This document shows, one piece after another, positions 18,399 to 19,881 of a stretch of DNA of 19,881 nt. This DNA is from Terana coerulea (Eukaryota > Basidiomycota > Agaricomycetes > Polyporales > Phanerochaetaceae). The position numbers and the translations under genes were made by a program. The notes below the pieces were generated by a model, which was not told the DNA's origin, searched no databases, and worked only from the letters and a program-made list of their open reading frames with translations. Positions within the stretch are counted from its first letter, which is position 1. Each line of letters starts with the position of its first letter. The DNA is taken from NCBI GenBank assembly GCA_024811115.1, contig JAKOGH010000205.1:1-19881 (forward strand), in the 5' to 3' direction.

Positions 18399-19881
18399 AT
18401 GCGTCGTTATTTGAGCATTCGGCGCTCCAGCACCGCCCAGCCTGAAGCCTTCTCTGAGAAGAATCGGGAGTCGTCAGAGGCTGATACCAATGGAACTGAG
18501 AGGAATGCCTCAACGACGGCGTTGTTGACCCCTTCTGCACCTCTTCTGCCGCCTAACCTCAAGGTCAAGCGGGTCGATTACTACTACAGTCGGTGGTCGA
18601 AGTCATGGAAGTACAAGAACATGGGCGAGAAGGTAACACCAGAGACGCTTCCAGTCGGCGCTGCCAACGGAAACGACCCCTGGCAGTCTTTCTGCTTCGT
18701 TGTCGTGCGGACATTCCCTCGGAAACAGATCAATGAGGAGGTAGAACCGACCTTTCAGATCATTGTGAAGAGCCCGTATCTTCTGCAGGCATGCGAGGAA
18801 GTTATGCAAACTATCCCGGGATTGTCGTGGAATGCGGAGCCATTGCAAGTGAGCATACCCTTCGGCTAATCGTTGGACACTCACTGACCTGGAACGATTC
18901 ACCGTAGCTCGACCCTCAGATGTTGATTGCGTTCCTGCCGCTGTTTGAGGAATACCATGCGCAATTGAAGGCGAAGAAGAACCGCTCGCAGGAGGAAACG
19001 TACAAGATGTCTTCCGTCGTTATCCTCGTCGACTACCTCCACAAGGACTATAGCAACACGATATCGACGATCAAGCGGCTGACCTCTCACGGCGAGATCA
19101 CATTCGACTTGCTGTATGCTGTCATGGTTCCCCGCTCTACTCTTGTCACCACCTGTCCCATCACTGGCGAGCCGCGGGCGATCCAGCTCATCTCCGCGAC
19201 GAAGGTGGTGAGCGCCATGGGCATGGCGTTTTACGACTTACTTTGCGAGAGTGTCGACGCCGTGGACGACCCGAATCTTGACCGGAACTCGATGATGAAT
19301 GGCTCCGCGGACGCCGAGGTGGCTAAGGCTGGAGGCGGCAGGACCTGCGGACGGGTCGCTAACAGAGTTCTCATCCCTTAAGTTCGAGGGAACGCTCAAG
19401 ATCAATGAGCTGAACACATACCCCATCAAGTACCATGCGAACGAAGAGGAACTCAGGAGGCGCTTGGTTACTCGAGGACGGAAGTGGCACTCGTACCGCG
19501 GTGTCCACCATGTCCAGTACAAAGGTCAAGCCGCGTTGGTGACGGGTACCGGTTCGTGCAAGCGGATTATCAAGTACAATGTGAGTATATGCTACAGGAT
19601 CGGTCGCGTAGATTGGGCTAACAAAGCTGGCGTAGGTCAATTCGCGGGTCATGATTGATCGACCCAACTTCCGTCGTCTCAATCCCAACTACGAGATGCC
19701 CACCATCAAGCAGGAGTCCGCGCAAAATCCTCAATTCGGTCAATCCTTTGACCCGACTGTCAGCGAGCCCAGTGAGTTTCTGTTTGGTATGCGTTGTGTA
19801 TTTGCCCTTATATGCTGTACGGTAAACAGACCGGGGGGTTCCAACCTTAAGCGTTCAAGCGAACACTTCGCAGAAAGTGGT
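18399..19881 (+). CDS. AAA ATPase, N-terminal DUF7025 part (3' end outside window)
   Basis: N-terminal part of a fungal AAA-family ATPase with a DUF7025-type region; the Walker motifs would lie beyond the right edge. Exon 1 is 18399-18848 (150 codons, Ser/Thr-rich start, then KVKRVDYYYSRWSKSWKYK). Exon 2 starts at 18908 (MLIAFLPLFEEYHAQL, ISTIKRLTSHGEITFDLLYA) and ends at 19580. Exon 3 is 19636-19771 (NSRVMIDRPNFRRLNPNY) and exon 4 starts at 19830; introns are 59, 55 and 58 nt, GT-AG. Exon 2 changes frame at about 19376-19381: GRVANRVLIP ends in TAA, while KFEGTLKINELNTYPIKYH continues one base on. An extra T in CCCTTAAG explains this. The alternative is a 64-nt intron 19319-19382 with a poor donor (GTGGCT) but a good CTAAC branch site, which would remove a plausible piece of the domain. 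Confidence 0.8.

Overview
The window looks like nuclear DNA of a basidiomycete fungus of the mushroom/polypore group (Agaricomycetes). The reasons are a basidiomycete-type 1,3-beta-glucan synthase cut by many ~50-nt introns with CTAAC-like branch sites, BTB/POZ and F-box/LRR genes of the kind that expand in Agaricomycetes, an aegerolysin, and the start of an AAA ATPase of the DUF7025 class. The lineage is inferred from gene content; no marker gene was searched.

Layout. (1) 1-6370, + strand: a complete FKS1-type glucan synthase (12 exons, about 1800 aa) with a short pyrimidine-rich leader. All exons join in frame, but one intron has to be read as GC-AG. (2) 7189-10557, - strand: two tandem BTB/POZ paralogues with the same three-exon plan. 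Each carries an apparent single-base frame disturbance at a different place; the second could be rescued by a shifted splice acceptor. (3) 10558-14168: about 3.6 kb without a recognisable gene, holding a strong orphan TATA box on the - strand and some small repeats. (4) 14169-14740, - strand: a two-exon aegerolysin with its own TATA box. (5) 14764-15245, - strand: a cryptic three-exon reading frame for an unrecognised ~107-aa protein. (6) 15438-16809, - strand: a decayed F-box/LRR-like gene with nonsense codons and a homopolymer frameshift. (7) 16810-18315: no recognisable gene. (8) 18316 to the right edge, + strand: promoter and first exons of an AAA ATPase with an N-terminal DUF7025 region. 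It runs off the window and shows an apparent +1 frameshift, or alternatively a poor-donor intron.

The conserved housekeeping gene is intact, while several accessory-family genes downstream carry frame lesions. This suggests either a rapidly turning-over accessory region or residual assembly indels that only the accessory genes reveal. Two near-identical short motifs at 13542-13563 and 17092-17118 bracket the aegerolysin/F-box segment in direct orientation. No operon-like logic links the genes. The aegerolysin's usual MACPF pore-forming partner is not visible here.
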